DNA of 64,000 bases from CAYPPG01 sp964412555 (GTDB lineage Bacteria; Hinthialibacterota; Hinthialibacteria; Hinthialibacterales; Hinthialibacteraceae), in assembly GCA_964412555.1 (NCBI GenBank), contig CAYPPG010000008.1:1-64000 (forward strand). The letters are read 5' to 3'. The stretch's first letter is position 1. Every line of letters begins with the position of its first letter. The notes under the pieces are model-generated. The model saw only the letters and a program-made list of their open reading frames with translations. It had not been told where the DNA came from and did not search any database. Shown here one piece after another: positions 27,134-36,094 of this stretch. Made by a program: the position numbers and the translations under genes.

Positions 27134-29974
27134 GTGTCGATTTTCAATATTCGTATTTGGTTGATTCAAGGTTTTCTCCTTCTCGCTTGGATCATTCTTC
27201 GATATGCAATGAATACCGGTCTGGCTGTGCCCGGTTTGCATATGACGGGGATCCGTTGCTTTTCGGAAACGGTTCTTATTGTTTTCTTTTTTGTTTGGAT
27301 TTCCTGTTTCTATGCTTTTTTGCGAAAATTTGTTTCCTCCCACTTGTGGCGATGGGGAGGGGAAATCCTTGCTATGGCGGCCTTTGTTGCAGCCATTGTA
27401 TGGGTGGATTGGGAACCATTGAGTCATGGGTTGAATTCTTCCGGCGACCATTTGATGCATTTTACTTTGGCGACGCTGACGGAATGGAATTTGCGTTTCC
27501 AGTGGAGTCTGATGGGGTGGTCGAATGCGTTTGGGATGGGATTCCCGCTGAATGAATTATACCCGCCGGGCGGCAACTTGATTTTTTGTTTCTTTCGTTT
27601 GTTAACATTCGGTTCTGTGCCTCGCGAGTGGATTTATACGGTGGTTGTGTTTGCCAGTTATCTAGCCTTTGCATTCTTACTCTATGCGATTGTTCGAAAA
27701 TGGTTCGGGCGGGCGGCTGCAGTTTTACTTCTGTTGCTTCTCTTGCTTGATGGGGGGGATGGAATGAATTTCGGATGGCCGCAGTTCTTTTACATTGGGA
27801 TGTGGGGCAGTGGCTTGGGATTGGGATTGTCTCTTTTCGCATTTTCCCTCTGTGCGGACATCGAGTCTCCTTTCACGAAATGGCGTGTTTTTTTATTGGC
27901 GGTGATTTTTAGTTTTTCCATTCTTCTTCATCCTCTTTTTTTATATACCAATATCCTCTGGATTGTCTTGCTACTTCTCATGCGGGTGATTTTCAAAAAG
28001 TATCGGTTATTTACTGAAAACAAGGATGACAGGGAGGTCTACACTTTCAATGGCCGTTCATCGACATTCTTGTTGAAGAGTTTTGCTATTGTGATAGGAG
28101 TTGGACTAACCGCTTTTTGGTGGATTCCGTTTTTTATGAGCCGGGAATGGATTTACCCCTACGGATTTTGGGGGCGAACCATGCCGGATATCGGGCGGGA
28201 ACTGATGAAAGGGGTGCTCTTTCAAAACGCGACGGCATTCCATACAACGTTGGGATTTATAGGGATTATGTGGGGGCTTTTTTCCCGCCGCTTGTTTGCT
28301 GTAGTGTTGGCCTTGTTTAGTCTCGTCAATCTATTTCTTGGTTTGGACGCGGCCCGTACGTTTTTTCAACTGGAAACGGCTCAAACTTTTTTCGAGCACA
28401 TTCAATTGGAACGATTGATCGGACTCGGTAAAATCAGCGCCATGCTCTTGGCGGCAGGTTTTCTTGGAATTCAATTGGAGCGTTGGTATGGGAATTTTCA
28501 TTTTGAATTCTCTTTTTTGCAAAACCACCAACATCAGAAACAGACGCAGGAAAAAGAATCTTCTTTTCTTTTCCGTCAATCCCTCTCCGATATTTGTGTG
28601 ATTTCTATCGTGGTGATCCTAGCGACACCGGTGTTGTCGTTGGGGAAGACGGTTGCCGGTTCGGCGTGGCGGTGGTATGTCGAGCCGATGGCGCAAAAAG
28701 TCGGCGCTCCACCGGAAACCCCTTCGTATTGGCCATATTTTACAGATGTGCTCGATGTTCTCGAGGCGAGAGAGTCCGAGCGAAATCCTTCTCTATTTTT
28801 TGAGAATCCTTTATTGTCATTCCGTACATTGACGTACGATTCGTGGCGTATAATTTCTGCGCCCGCTTTTGCTTCCGTTGGGATCGCCGGGCCTGTTTAT
28901 ATGCCGGCTATCATTATCGGTACCCGTCCTTTTTTCTTCCAGGAAAGGGATTTGAATCTTGCCAATGTGAAATATGTTTTCGACTGGAAGGTGGCTCCCT
29001 ATCATGAGATAAAGAAATTGGATGGATTGACTGCAATTTATGAAAATCAGGAAATGATCCTGTATGAGCGATCCGCCTGGACCGGACGGGGATGGGATTT
29101 GCATGGTTCGGGAACGGTGACACCGCTTCCTGCAATAGGGAAAAACCTGCGTTTTCAAGTCGAAGGTGCAAAAGCCGATTCGCACCTGCGTCTAGGGATT
29201 TCCCGTTACCGAAAATGGAATGCCTATATTGATGGCACACCGGTCCGAACGTTTCGACTGGAACAACCTTTCGAAACTCCCGAAGACCGCAAATTGATCG
29301 GGATTCAATTGCGGAACGGGATTCTCGAGGTTCGCTATGAAAACGCCTGGTACGATTATGCGGCCTATCTTCTCAGTTGGGGAGTCTTTCTTTTTGTCGG
29401 AATTCTCATTGTCAGAAAATCCGTATGGGACCGCCTGCAAAATCTATCGTTATCTCTATCCGCCAATTCGATGTGGACACACGGGTCGGCGGCTTTGCTT
29501 GATACTGCGGTTGTCGTTTTTGTATTGACGATACTGTTGACCTCTTTTTTCCTGCCGAAGCCGAATTATTCCAATCAACTCCGGTATTTGGGTGTGTTGG
29601 CCGACCGGGTGGGAGAGATGGAACGTTATCCCGATGGGCGGAAGGATTTGTGTTTTGAATTGGATTTTGCCGCCAAAGCCAAAACTGCCGCGGTTGAACG
29701 GATAGAGTTGTTTCTTTTGGGTGAAGAGGGAGAGCATATTCCACGTGCCGCCTGGCAAACCCAGAGTGGATCGTGGCCTAAAATCGGGATCGGGGATATG
29801 TTGGGTGTGCGTCTCGATCATGAAGACGGATCGATCGACATTCCTGTTCGCTATTTTCAAAAACTGCATCTTTTCGTGTCTCGGCTTCCCCATCTCGAAC
29901 TACCGGAAACCATTCGGGCCGAATGTATTCTTACTTTCGAGGATGGAACGAAAGTTCCGATACGCATGAAGTGA
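27134..29974 (+). CDS. large polytopic membrane protein, GT-C/PTPS-related type
   Basis: 946 residues with about 14 hydrophobic helices. After the first helices a loop reads SGDHLMHFTLATLTEWNLRF, and the next carries NAFGMGFPLNELYPPGGNL. Acidic and aromatic residues at these places are seen in the '6-pyruvoyl-tetrahydropterin synthase-related' membrane family and other GT-C-fold glycosyltransferases. A soluble segment (about 520-760) contains a carbohydrate-binding-like beta region (RKWNAYIDGTPVRTF), then two more helices and a C-terminal beta domain. Likely function: synthesis or modification of surface glycans; the substrate is unknown. The start is GTG, with GAGGTC 5 bases upstream. No operon partners. 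Confidence 0.65.
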   Translation: MSIFNIRIWLIQGFLLLAWIILRYAMNTGLAVPGLHMTGIRCFSETVLIVFFFVWISCFYAFLRKFVSSHLWRWGGEILAMAAFVAAIVWVDWEPLSHGLNSSGDHLMHFTLATLTEWNLRFQWSLMGWSNAFGMGFPLNELYPPGGNLIFCFFRLLTFGSVPREWIYTVVVFASYLAFAFLLYAIVRKWFGRAAAVLLLLLLLLDGGDGMNFGWPQFFYIGMWGSGLGLGLSLFAFSLCADIESPFTKWRVFLLAVIFSFSILLHPLFLYTNILWIVLLLLMRVIFKKYRLFTENKDDREVYTFNGRSSTFLLKSFAIVIGVGLTAFWWIPFFMSREWIYPYGFWGRTMPDIGRELMKGVLFQNATAFHTTLGFIGIMWGLFSRRLFAVVLALFSLVNLFLGLDAARTFFQLETAQTFFEHIQLERLIGLGKISAMLLAAGFLGIQLERWYGNFHFEFSFLQNHQHQKQTQEKESSFLFRQSLSDICVISIVVILATPVLSLGKTVAGSAWRWYVEPMAQKVGAPPETPSYWPYFTDVLDVLEARESERNPSLFFENPLLSFRTLTYDSWRIISAPAFASVGIAGPVYMPAIIIGTRPFFFQERDLNLANVKYVFDWKVAPYHEIKKLDGLTAIYENQEMILYERSAWTGRGWDLHGSGTVTPLPAIGKNLRFQVEGAKADSHLRLGISRYRKWNAYIDGTPVRTFRLEQPFETPEDRKLIGIQLRNGILEVRYENAWYDYAAYLLSWGVFLFVGILIVRKSVWDRLQNLSLSLSANSMWTHGSAALLDTAVVVFVLTILLTSFFLPKPNYSNQLRYLGVLADRVGEMERYPDGRKDLCFELDFAAKAKTAAVERIELFLLGEEGEHIPRAAWQTQSGSWPKIGIGDMLGVRLDHEDGSIDIPVRYFQKLHLFVSRLPHLELPETIRAECILTFEDGTKVPIRMK

Positions 29975-30025
29975 ATATTACCTTGTGTTCGTTGCTCAAA
30001 ACCATCTATACGGATATTATATATA

Positions 30026-30083
30026 TGTAACGCCGCCGTCTCGGTGGCATGGATGGAAATGCCGGCAGGATGCCGGCGTTACA
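30026..30083. repeat. nested inverted repeat with two triplet-loop hairpins
   Basis: Outer arms TGTAACGCCG and CGGCGTTACA pair perfectly over 10 bases. Inside are two separate stems: GCCGCCG, TCT, CGGTGGC (7 bp with one G-T pair) and GCCGGCA, GGA, TGCCGGC (perfect 7 bp). This is the most complete example of the hairpin family. It lies in the leader 24 bases before metG, so the metG transcript could fold through it. Confidence 0.75.
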
Positions 30084-30106
30084 TTTTTATAGAAACGGAG
30101 AAAATT

Positions 30107-31627
30107 ATGAGTGATACCTTCTATCTGACTACGGCGATTTCGTATGTCAATGCCAAACCGCATATTGGTCATGCGTATGAATTTATTGCCTCCGACGCCA
30201 TCGTGCGTTTTCGCCGTATGCAGGGGATGAAGGTCTTTTTTCTATCCGGCGTGGACGAGCATAGTGCCAAAGTCGAGCGGGCGGCCAAAGATGCGGGGGT
30301 GCCGATTTCGGAATACTGTGACAAAATGGCGGAATTGTTCAAGGATTTGCATGAAAAAGTCGGTTCGAGTTTAAGTGGTTTTATTCGCACCAGCGAACCG
30401 CGCCATCACGATACGACGAAAGAAATGCTGCGCCGGTCGTATGAAAAAGGAGATATTTATAAAAGCGCCTACAAAGGGTGGTACTGTTATTCCTGCGAGG
30501 CTTATTATCAGGAAAAGGAACTGAACGAGGGGAACTGCCCAGTTCATAATCAGCCTTCGACATGGATTGAAGAGGATAATTATTTCTTTCGCTTGAGCGC
30601 CTACACCGAAGCCCTGAAGAAACATTATGCGGAGAATCCGAATTTCGTGTATCCGGAATGGTATAAAAACGAGATGCTCGCTTTGCTGGATCAGGGATTG
30701 CAGGATATCAGTATATCCCGTTCCACTACCCGTTGGGGCGTTCCGATTCCATGGGACGAGCAGCATGTGGCCTATGTCTGGTTCGATGCGCTTTCCAATT
30801 ATTTGACCGGTGTGGGATTTTTAAAAGATGACGAACTGTTTCAGACTTTTTGGCCGGCGGATGTGCATGTCATCGGGAAGGATATCAACCGTTTTCATTC
30901 TGTCTTTTGGCCCGCCATGTTGATGTCGACCGGGATTGCCTTACCGAAGCAAATCTTGATTCACGGATTTATCTATCATAAAGGCGAGAAGATGTCGAAG
31001 ACCATCGGGAACATTGTCGATCCATATTCGCTTCTCGATGTCTATGGCCGGGATTCCCTGCGCTATTTCCTGTTGCGGGAGATCGCTTTCGGACAGGACG
31101 GGAATTATTCCGAAGAAGTACTTATCAACCGCTATAATGCTGATTTGGCCAATGATCTGGGGAATTTGTTTTCCCGTGTGCTTTCCATGATCAAGAAGTA
31201 CCGCGGAAGTGTTGTTCCGCAAGTCGCCGGAACCAATGACGCGCTACGAGAAAAAATGCAGCGAACGGTCGATATTTATAAAGAACAGATGGAACGGTAT
31301 GCCATGCACCAGGCGTTGGCAACCGTGTGGGAATTGATTTCATTGGCTAACCGGTATGTCGACGAGCAGGCGCCGTGGGCATTGGCAAAAGATGAAAGTA
31401 AGACCGATCAACTGGATCGGGTTCTTTTGAATCTGGCGGAAGCGCTTCGGGTTTGCGCGGTGCTGATTCATCCTTTTATGCCCGGGAAATCCGAGGATAT
31501 GCTCGAACGGCTGGCCTGTCCGGTAGAGGGGGAAAGTCCATTGCTAACCGATTTGGATCGGCAGAACGCTACTGCCGGAAAAAGCATTACACCCGGAAAA
31601 GCGTTGTTTCCACGACTAGAAAAGTAG
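30107..31627 (+). CDS. metG: methionyl-tRNA synthetase
   Basis: 506 residues. Class I synthetase with the HIGH motif in NAKPHIGHAYEF and the KMSKS-equivalent KMSKTIGN. The zinc/connective-peptide region holds CYSCEAYYQ and CPVHN. The anticodon-binding helical domain is at about 370-495, and no C-terminal tRNA-binding (TRBD) extension is present. It charges tRNA-Met and initiator tRNA. The ATG chosen has ACGGAG upstream and begins MSDTFYLTTAISYVN; the frame is open farther up only because it runs through the hairpin repeat. A 6-bp stem (TCCCTT, TTGT, AAGGGA at 31636-31651) follows the stop. Confidence 0.96.
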   Translation: MSDTFYLTTAISYVNAKPHIGHAYEFIASDAIVRFRRMQGMKVFFLSGVDEHSAKVERAAKDAGVPISEYCDKMAELFKDLHEKVGSSLSGFIRTSEPRHHDTTKEMLRRSYEKGDIYKSAYKGWYCYSCEAYYQEKELNEGNCPVHNQPSTWIEEDNYFFRLSAYTEALKKHYAENPNFVYPEWYKNEMLALLDQGLQDISISRSTTRWGVPIPWDEQHVAYVWFDALSNYLTGVGFLKDDELFQTFWPADVHVIGKDINRFHSVFWPAMLMSTGIALPKQILIHGFIYHKGEKMSKTIGNIVDPYSLLDVYGRDSLRYFLLREIAFGQDGNYSEEVLINRYNADLANDLGNLFSRVLSMIKKYRGSVVPQVAGTNDALREKMQRTVDIYKEQMERYAMHQALATVWELISLANRYVDEQAPWALAKDESKTDQLDRVLLNLAEALRVCAVLIHPFMPGKSEDMLERLACPVEGESPLLTDLDRQNATAGKSITPGKALFPRLEK

Positions 31628-31684
31628 GAATACAATCCCTTTTGTAAGGGAATGACAGTGCATGACGAAAGCTGAAGAGAGACG

Positions 31685-32134
31685 ATGCAAGTCGTGATAC
31701 TGATTGGAATTCAAGCGACAGGAAAATCGACATTTTATAAAGATCATTTTTTTTATACCCATCTTCGTATCAGTCTCGATATGTTGAAAACCCGCCATCG
31801 AGAAATGGAATTCATCAAGACCTGCCTAAAAACCAAACAGCGGTTTGTGGTGGATAATACTAATCCGACCGTTGAGAACCGCAAACGGTATATCGAACTC
31901 GCCAAAGAAGCCGGCTACGAAGTGGCCGGCTATTATTTCGAGTCAAAAATTCAAGATGCGATCGACCGCAATCAGCAGCGTGAGAAAGGGCATGTGATTC
32001 CCCAAAAGGGGATTGTCGGGATTTATAACAAGATGCAGCTCCCCTCCTATAATGAAGGATTTGACGCCTTGTATTACGTCCGAATCGGCAGAAACGGGAT
32101 GTTCGAGATCGATGAATGGATGGATGATTTATGA
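31685..32134 (+). CDS. P-loop nucleoside/polynucleotide kinase-like ATPase
   Basis: 149 residues. The Walker A motif is GIQATGKST at the N-terminus. A second conserved acidic or Arg region follows (FVVDNTNPTVENRKRYIELA), as in the AAA_33 / T4 polynucleotide-kinase-like group, where NTN binds substrate. The lid contains a DRNQQREKG arginine stretch. It probably phosphorylates a small molecule or a nucleic acid end; the substrate is unknown. It starts 57 bases after metG on the same strand and ends convergent with the ceramidase-like gene. Confidence 0.82.
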   Translation: MQVVILIGIQATGKSTFYKDHFFYTHLRISLDMLKTRHREMEFIKTCLKTKQRFVVDNTNPTVENRKRYIELAKEAGYEVAGYYFESKIQDAIDRNQQREKGHVIPQKGIVGIYNKMQLPSYNEGFDALYYVRIGRNGMFEIDEWMDDL

Positions 32135-32152
32135 CATAATCAATGTAAAAGG

Positions 32153-33433
32153 TTATTCGTGGATGTGGCGTTGTGGTTTTTCTTTCAGCATGTCGCGCAT
32201 TTCGTAGAGCATGACGATTCCTTCATTGATGAGACGTTCGCCGGTGCCTACGGCGACATGGGTTGCATCGCTGGCGCCGTATCCGCCGCGGGCCGCTGAT
32301 TCGACGTCGGGAATATAGCGAGTCCAGTCGTATCCGGCGTCATCGCAGTATCCGAAGAAGAAGGTGTGAGGTAAATCCGCTTTTTCGCGCAAATCCGCTT
32401 GGAATTTTTGGAAGGGTTCGCCCGGCATCGTGACAATTCCGATTTCGTTATTGAGCAGAATGGAGGTGACGCCGACATCGATGGTTTCCTCTTTTTCCCA
32501 GCGGCTTTTCACGGTCATTTGTTTCGAGTTACAGGAGAGTTGATCTGATTTTGCTTTCACACCTTCCATACGGTGTAACGTATCCAACACTTCTTCTGCG
32601 AGTAGTTTTCCCATGTTCTCAACAAGAGGGAAATCTTCTTCGGGATTGCCGGTTCTAGCCAATATCAGGGGATTGATTTCACCACAACCGCCTTGCACGA
32701 AGATGCATTCGACATCGCCGCCGATTTCTTTTTCCACTTCATCGCGCATGACGCCGGGGAAATCTGCAGATATTTTGCGGTTTCTAGGACCTAATACGAC
32801 CGGGTGGCAGGCGTAATTCACGATCACTGCCCGGATTTTTTCGGTGTTGTCGGTGATGCGAATAATACCGACCGTTGGATCGACCGGGCCATAGGGGATA
32901 CGTTCCGGATTTTCAAAGTGGGTGATCGAGTACCCTTCCGGTTGACGGACGAGGCGGTTATAACCCAACTGAATGCTCCCTTGACCGGCGGTGAAATGGG
33001 CGGGGAAGAGATTTTGTTTCGCTTCTTGAATCGCTTTCAGGGTACGTTCTTCGACAGTCCGCCGCCAAGGTTTTTCTTCCGAGGGGAAATCCTTTTGGTT
33101 CAAATTCGGTCCGGCGTGTGTATGAGTATTGAGCAACAATAAATGATCGATCCCGATTTCGGGCATTTGTTCGTGAAGCCAGGGGGACGTGAAGACGCAG
33201 GAATCCCATGTGACGATGGCGATGTTTTGATCGCTCATTTGTAAATATAAAACTTTGATGAACAGCGGATCGTGGATGCCATCCGTGGGTTTGGCTGAGG
33301 AATATCCTGTCGTTCTTCCGCCGATGGGAGGTGTCATATCCGCTTTGGCGAGGCCTGCATAGATTTCCGCCGCTTCCGGTTGGAGGGCAAAACACGATAA
33401 GAAGAGAATGAGTGCGAATGAAATTTTTTGCAT
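32153..33433 (-). CDS. neutral ceramidase-like N-terminal-domain protein, secreted
   Basis: 426 residues with a signal peptide (about 1-22, QKISFALILFLSCFALQPEAA). The mature start is EIYAGLAKADMTPPIGG, the conserved beginning of neutral/alkaline non-lysosomal ceramidase N-terminal domains. Zinc-ligand candidates lie in LLLNTHTHAGPN and VNYACHPVVLG, and FVQGGCGEINPL follows. The C-terminal ceramidase domain is absent, which is normal for the many short bacterial relatives whose substrates are unproven (amide hydrolysis of lipids or glycans). The start was chosen from the signal peptide and AAGGAG upstream; the frame continues open for 138 codons farther upstream through a different fragment. 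Confidence 0.85.
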   Translation of the reverse strand: MQKISFALILFLSCFALQPEAAEIYAGLAKADMTPPIGGRTTGYSSAKPTDGIHDPLFIKVLYLQMSDQNIAIVTWDSCVFTSPWLHEQMPEIGIDHLLLLNTHTHAGPNLNQKDFPSEEKPWRRTVEERTLKAIQEAKQNLFPAHFTAGQGSIQLGYNRLVRQPEGYSITHFENPERIPYGPVDPTVGIIRITDNTEKIRAVIVNYACHPVVLGPRNRKISADFPGVMRDEVEKEIGGDVECIFVQGGCGEINPLILARTGNPEEDFPLVENMGKLLAEEVLDTLHRMEGVKAKSDQLSCNSKQMTVKSRWEKEETIDVGVTSILLNNEIGIVTMPGEPFQKFQADLREKADLPHTFFFGYCDDAGYDWTRYIPDVESAARGGYGASDATHVAVGTGERLINEGIVMLYEMRDMLKEKPQRHIHE

Positions 33434-33847
33434 TGTACCTTGTGCTCCTTTTTCTGTTGGTCTATCACGTTGATTATGATTCCAAATGGGGGAAAAGATA
33501 GAGTGAAAATCGGTTAATCTGGTGGCTTTATGCCGCTGAATGGGACTATATCTTTCCCTCTGTTTTGCAGCAATGTGATGCCATCGTTCATGTGTCAAAT
33601 AGATTTCGTTACCATAACGGTCACGAACAACCCAACGTATACCATCACTCATGTTGTTACCGTTCTTCAAGTAATTATAACGAATAATGCCAAATAAATC
33701 CATTCCATAGAATACTTGGCCAAATCGCGGGTATTCATTTTCAAACGTGGTCTTTTCGTATACGATAGGGTGAACGGATATTGTTTTGAAATGCTGCATC
33801 GTTAGATGTATCATGGAGGTCCGTATGTTCAAATTACAAGGTTTCAC
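33434..33847 (-). pseudogene. fragment of a conserved small protein fused in frame ahead of the ceramidase-like gene
   Basis: The open frame upstream of the ceramidase-like signal peptide encodes a protein-like stretch with FGQVFYGMDLFGIIRYNYLK and, from an ATG at 33652, SDGIRWVVRDRYGNEIYL followed by THERWHHI. The VRDRxGNxIYLTxERWxHI pattern is one I know from short conserved proteins of unknown function in several phyla. Here it runs without a stop into the ceramidase leader after a low-quality linker, so it looks like a truncated gene whose own end is lost. Its upstream end overlaps the start of the divergent pseudopilin gene. Confidence 0.5.
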
Positions 33848-34415
33848 GTTAATCGAACTTCTGATTGTTGTCGCGATTATCGGAATTTTGGCGGCGATTG
33901 CCGTGCCGAATTTTCTGAATGCGCAGACAAGGGCGAAAGTGTCGCGCTCTATGGCGGATCAAAAGACGATGGAGACGGCGATCCTTCAGTATATGCTGGA
34001 TGTCAATGACAATCCCCCTCATTCCCATGAGCCGAACCAGAATTATTGGTTGACGACGCCGGTCGCCTATTTATCCGGATTTCTGTATGATCCTTTTCAG
34101 GATACGCCATTGGCAAAAGAGTTATTTTCGGCGGATTTGACTTATCACAAAAAACAGCATCATTGGGATCCGCTGGATAAGCGGTATTGGGGAGGTCTTT
34201 CCTGGGATATGATCGATCCTGCCAAGGATCCGGAGTTTGAATTCTGGAACCAGTCGATCGGGATTATTTTCGGGATGGGGCCGACGATGCGGTATACCGG
34301 TTCTGCTGGAACGGGCTTTACGTTCGGCGTGGCCTTTGTTCCATATGAACCCTCCAATGGTCTCATGAGTTTGGGGATTATTCGGCGTTATGTTCCCGGC
34401 AAGCCGAAATTGTGA
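33825..34415 (+). CDS. prepilin-type N-terminal methylation domain protein (orphan pseudopilin)
   Basis: 196 residues. The leader is six residues (MFKLQG) before the F of GFTLIELLIVV, then a hydrophobic helix and VPNFLNAQTRAKVSRSMADQ. The mature part is small, with YMLDVNDNPPHS and a Gly-rich end (GPTMRYTGSAGTGFTFG). GGAGGT lies 4 bases before the ATG, which fixes this start. It has the same helix as the pseudopilin at 9424 but an unrelated head domain. No pilus or type II secretion genes are near. It is transcribed divergently from the ceramidase-like gene. Confidence 0.9.
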   Translation: MFKLQGFTLIELLIVVAIIGILAAIAVPNFLNAQTRAKVSRSMADQKTMETAILQYMLDVNDNPPHSHEPNQNYWLTTPVAYLSGFLYDPFQDTPLAKELFSADLTYHKKQHHWDPLDKRYWGGLSWDMIDPAKDPEFEFWNQSIGIIFGMGPTMRYTGSAGTGFTFGVAFVPYEPSNGLMSLGIIRRYVPGKPKL

Positions 34416-34494
34416 TTTTCTTGTATTTTTCGTTTCAACCGTGACCTTTGGCTGTATTTTTCGTTAGTTAATTCATAACAATGTTCTGGGTAAA

Positions 34495-34512
34495 GCAGGC
34501 GTTCTCGCCTGC
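34495..34512. repeat. 7-bp stem, TTCT-loop hairpin
   Basis: GCAGGCG, TTCT and CGCCTGC form a perfect 7-bp stem with a four-base loop, 80 bases after the pseudopilin stop. It belongs to the hairpin family by stem length and TCT-containing loop. GCAAGCGAGT just downstream resembles one arm of the hairpin at 49746, suggesting a degraded second stem. Confidence 0.65.
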
Positions 34513-34589
34513 GTCAAAGAGCAAGCGAGTACCCGATCAGGATTCAATCCATGTCGGGTTGATAATGTTGTCATGAATCATTTGAAACA

Positions 34590-35345
34590 ATGAGCTATTT
34601 TGAACGGTTGGATGATGTCCAATTCTTAGATATAAAAATTTGGGATTTCAGTTTTCGCAGCCTTCTGCGGGAGTATGGCAAAGAATTTTTTACGAAAATC
34701 ATTGTCAAGCATCCGATACGAACCACTCGTGGCATCCAGCGATACCGGAGGATGATTCGTGAGAAGGCTTGTATTTCTGAGGTGGTTAAAGGGGACTGGC
34801 CGGGGAATGAAAAGGCCATTGTCGGTGTCGGATTTTGCCTGAAGCCGCTCGAACCGGCTTGTATTTCCGGCAGGGCCAATCATGAATGTGTCTATTTCGA
34901 GCGAAATCTTCATCTCGCGGATAAAGCGATTCCCGATTGCTGTAAGGAATGCATGATTCGCACTGCCGGTATGTTGGCGTTGGCGGCGGGGAATAGTTTT
35001 TATATCATGACCTCGGCATTGGATATCTTGCGGGATATGTTGGTTCCGGCGTTGGATGAACGACGATTTACGCATGGACTGTATGCGCTGTGCCGTTATT
35101 CTTTTGATCCGTTTCAACTTGCTCTTTTTGTCGTTGGAATCAAGGGAAATTTGTATCCATATGCGAGTGGAGACTGCAAAGATTATGAAACCTGGTTGAA
35201 GGCGGATATCGGATTCAAGGAAGAGCGAACGGTTCTCGATCCTGGTGATTTTGAACAAATCAAAAAGATTCTAGTGGAAGTTTCACAAGAAAATTCCGCA
35301 TCCAGGCAATACAAAAAGATTGGAAATATTTTTTATCCGCAATGA
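34590..35345 (+). CDS. unknown Cys-containing protein coupled to a dolichol-kinase-like enzyme
   Basis: 251 residues, no signal peptide or clear membrane helix. A basic N-terminal third (IRTTRGIQRYRRMIREKACI) precedes a Cys-rich middle with ACISGRANHECVYFE and PDCCKECMIRTAGML; the latter pattern C-C-x-x-C suggests a metal or disulfide site. The C-terminal third contains YSFDPFQLALFVVGIKG and YASGDCKDYETWLKADIGFK. I recognise no family. Its TGA overlaps the ATG of the next gene by ATGA, so the two are translationally coupled and should act in one pathway, presumably prenol or lipid-carrier metabolism. A ribosome site for this start is not evident. Confidence 0.75.
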   Translation: MSYFERLDDVQFLDIKIWDFSFRSLLREYGKEFFTKIIVKHPIRTTRGIQRYRRMIREKACISEVVKGDWPGNEKAIVGVGFCLKPLEPACISGRANHECVYFERNLHLADKAIPDCCKECMIRTAGMLALAAGNSFYIMTSALDILRDMLVPALDERRFTHGLYALCRYSFDPFQLALFVVGIKGNLYPYASGDCKDYETWLKADIGFKEERTVLDPGDFEQIKKILVEVSQENSASRQYKKIGNIFYPQ

Positions 35346-36082
35346 TCGAATTTATCCTATCGAGATGGTCGTTTCCATCACTTTCATTTTGGTTTGCTAT
35401 CATGCCTGTCGGTATTCTACTTGGCAGTCTTGCCGGATGGTTCGCCGGATATGCCAAGGAGGCTTGGGATTTACCGGTGGGATATACACGGAAGATTTTT
35501 CACTTTATCATCTTTACTCTTGCCGGTGTAATCGGATTGATTTTTGGATTTTCGGCTGTGCAGGTGTTTGGTTGTTCGATTGGAATTGTCGTCGGGTATG
35601 GTGTGATGAAGGGGCATAAAAATAGATTTTTCCGTGCGATTGCCCGCCCAAACGATACACCGTATGAACGCTTTTACATTATCGTACCTTTTTGTATGAC
35701 AGCGCTGGGAGGGATGATCAGTAACATCTGTTTCGGGCAATTTGCTGTTATTGGCTATATTACAACAGGTTGGGGAGATGCAGTGGCCGAACCCATCGGT
35801 ACACGGTGGGGGAAGCATAAGTATCGAGTGCTTACTTTTACCGGTGTCAAAGCAACCCGCAGTCTTGAGGGAAGCCTGGCGGTGTTGATTGCCTCGTTCA
35901 TCGGTTGTCTTTTATTTCTTTCTGTTGGATTTGAACTGCCGGTTGTGACGATTTTTTTTGTTTCGTTATTGATTTCACTGATTGCGATGGTGGTGGAGGC
36001 AGTGACCTTTCATAGTATGGATAATTTGACAATTCAGGTAGTTACATCGGGTCTCTGTTATTGGATTTTAGGAATTATTTAA
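35342..36082 (+). CDS. dolichol/phytol kinase-like membrane protein (CTP transferase family)
   Basis: 246 residues with about seven membrane helices. The motif GYTRKIFHFIIFTL after helix 1 is the R-K-x-x-H signature of dolichol kinase, SEC59, and phytol kinase (VTE5-like) proteins. GWGDAVAEPIGTRWGKHKY and VKATRSLEGSLAV match the conserved GDxxAxxxGxxxG-K and K-S-x-E-G segments of the CdsA/dolichol kinase superfamily. It should phosphorylate a polyprenol or similar lipid alcohol with CTP, or transfer CMP. It is coupled to the upstream Cys-rich unknown gene and ends convergent with the GNAT gene, 12 bases apart. Confidence 0.82.
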   Translation: MIEFILSRWSFPSLSFWFAIMPVGILLGSLAGWFAGYAKEAWDLPVGYTRKIFHFIIFTLAGVIGLIFGFSAVQVFGCSIGIVVGYGVMKGHKNRFFRAIARPNDTPYERFYIIVPFCMTALGGMISNICFGQFAVIGYITTGWGDAVAEPIGTRWGKHKYRVLTFTGVKATRSLEGSLAVLIASFIGCLLFLSVGFELPVVTIFFVSLLISLIAMVVEAVTFHSMDNLTIQVVTSGLCYWILGII

Positions 36083-36094
36083 AGGGAACATCCA

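Noticed and set aside
30044..30106. Upstream extension of metG by 21 codons
   Set aside because: It runs through the hairpin repeat and precedes the conserved start MSDTFYLTTAISY; the internal ATG has the ribosome site.
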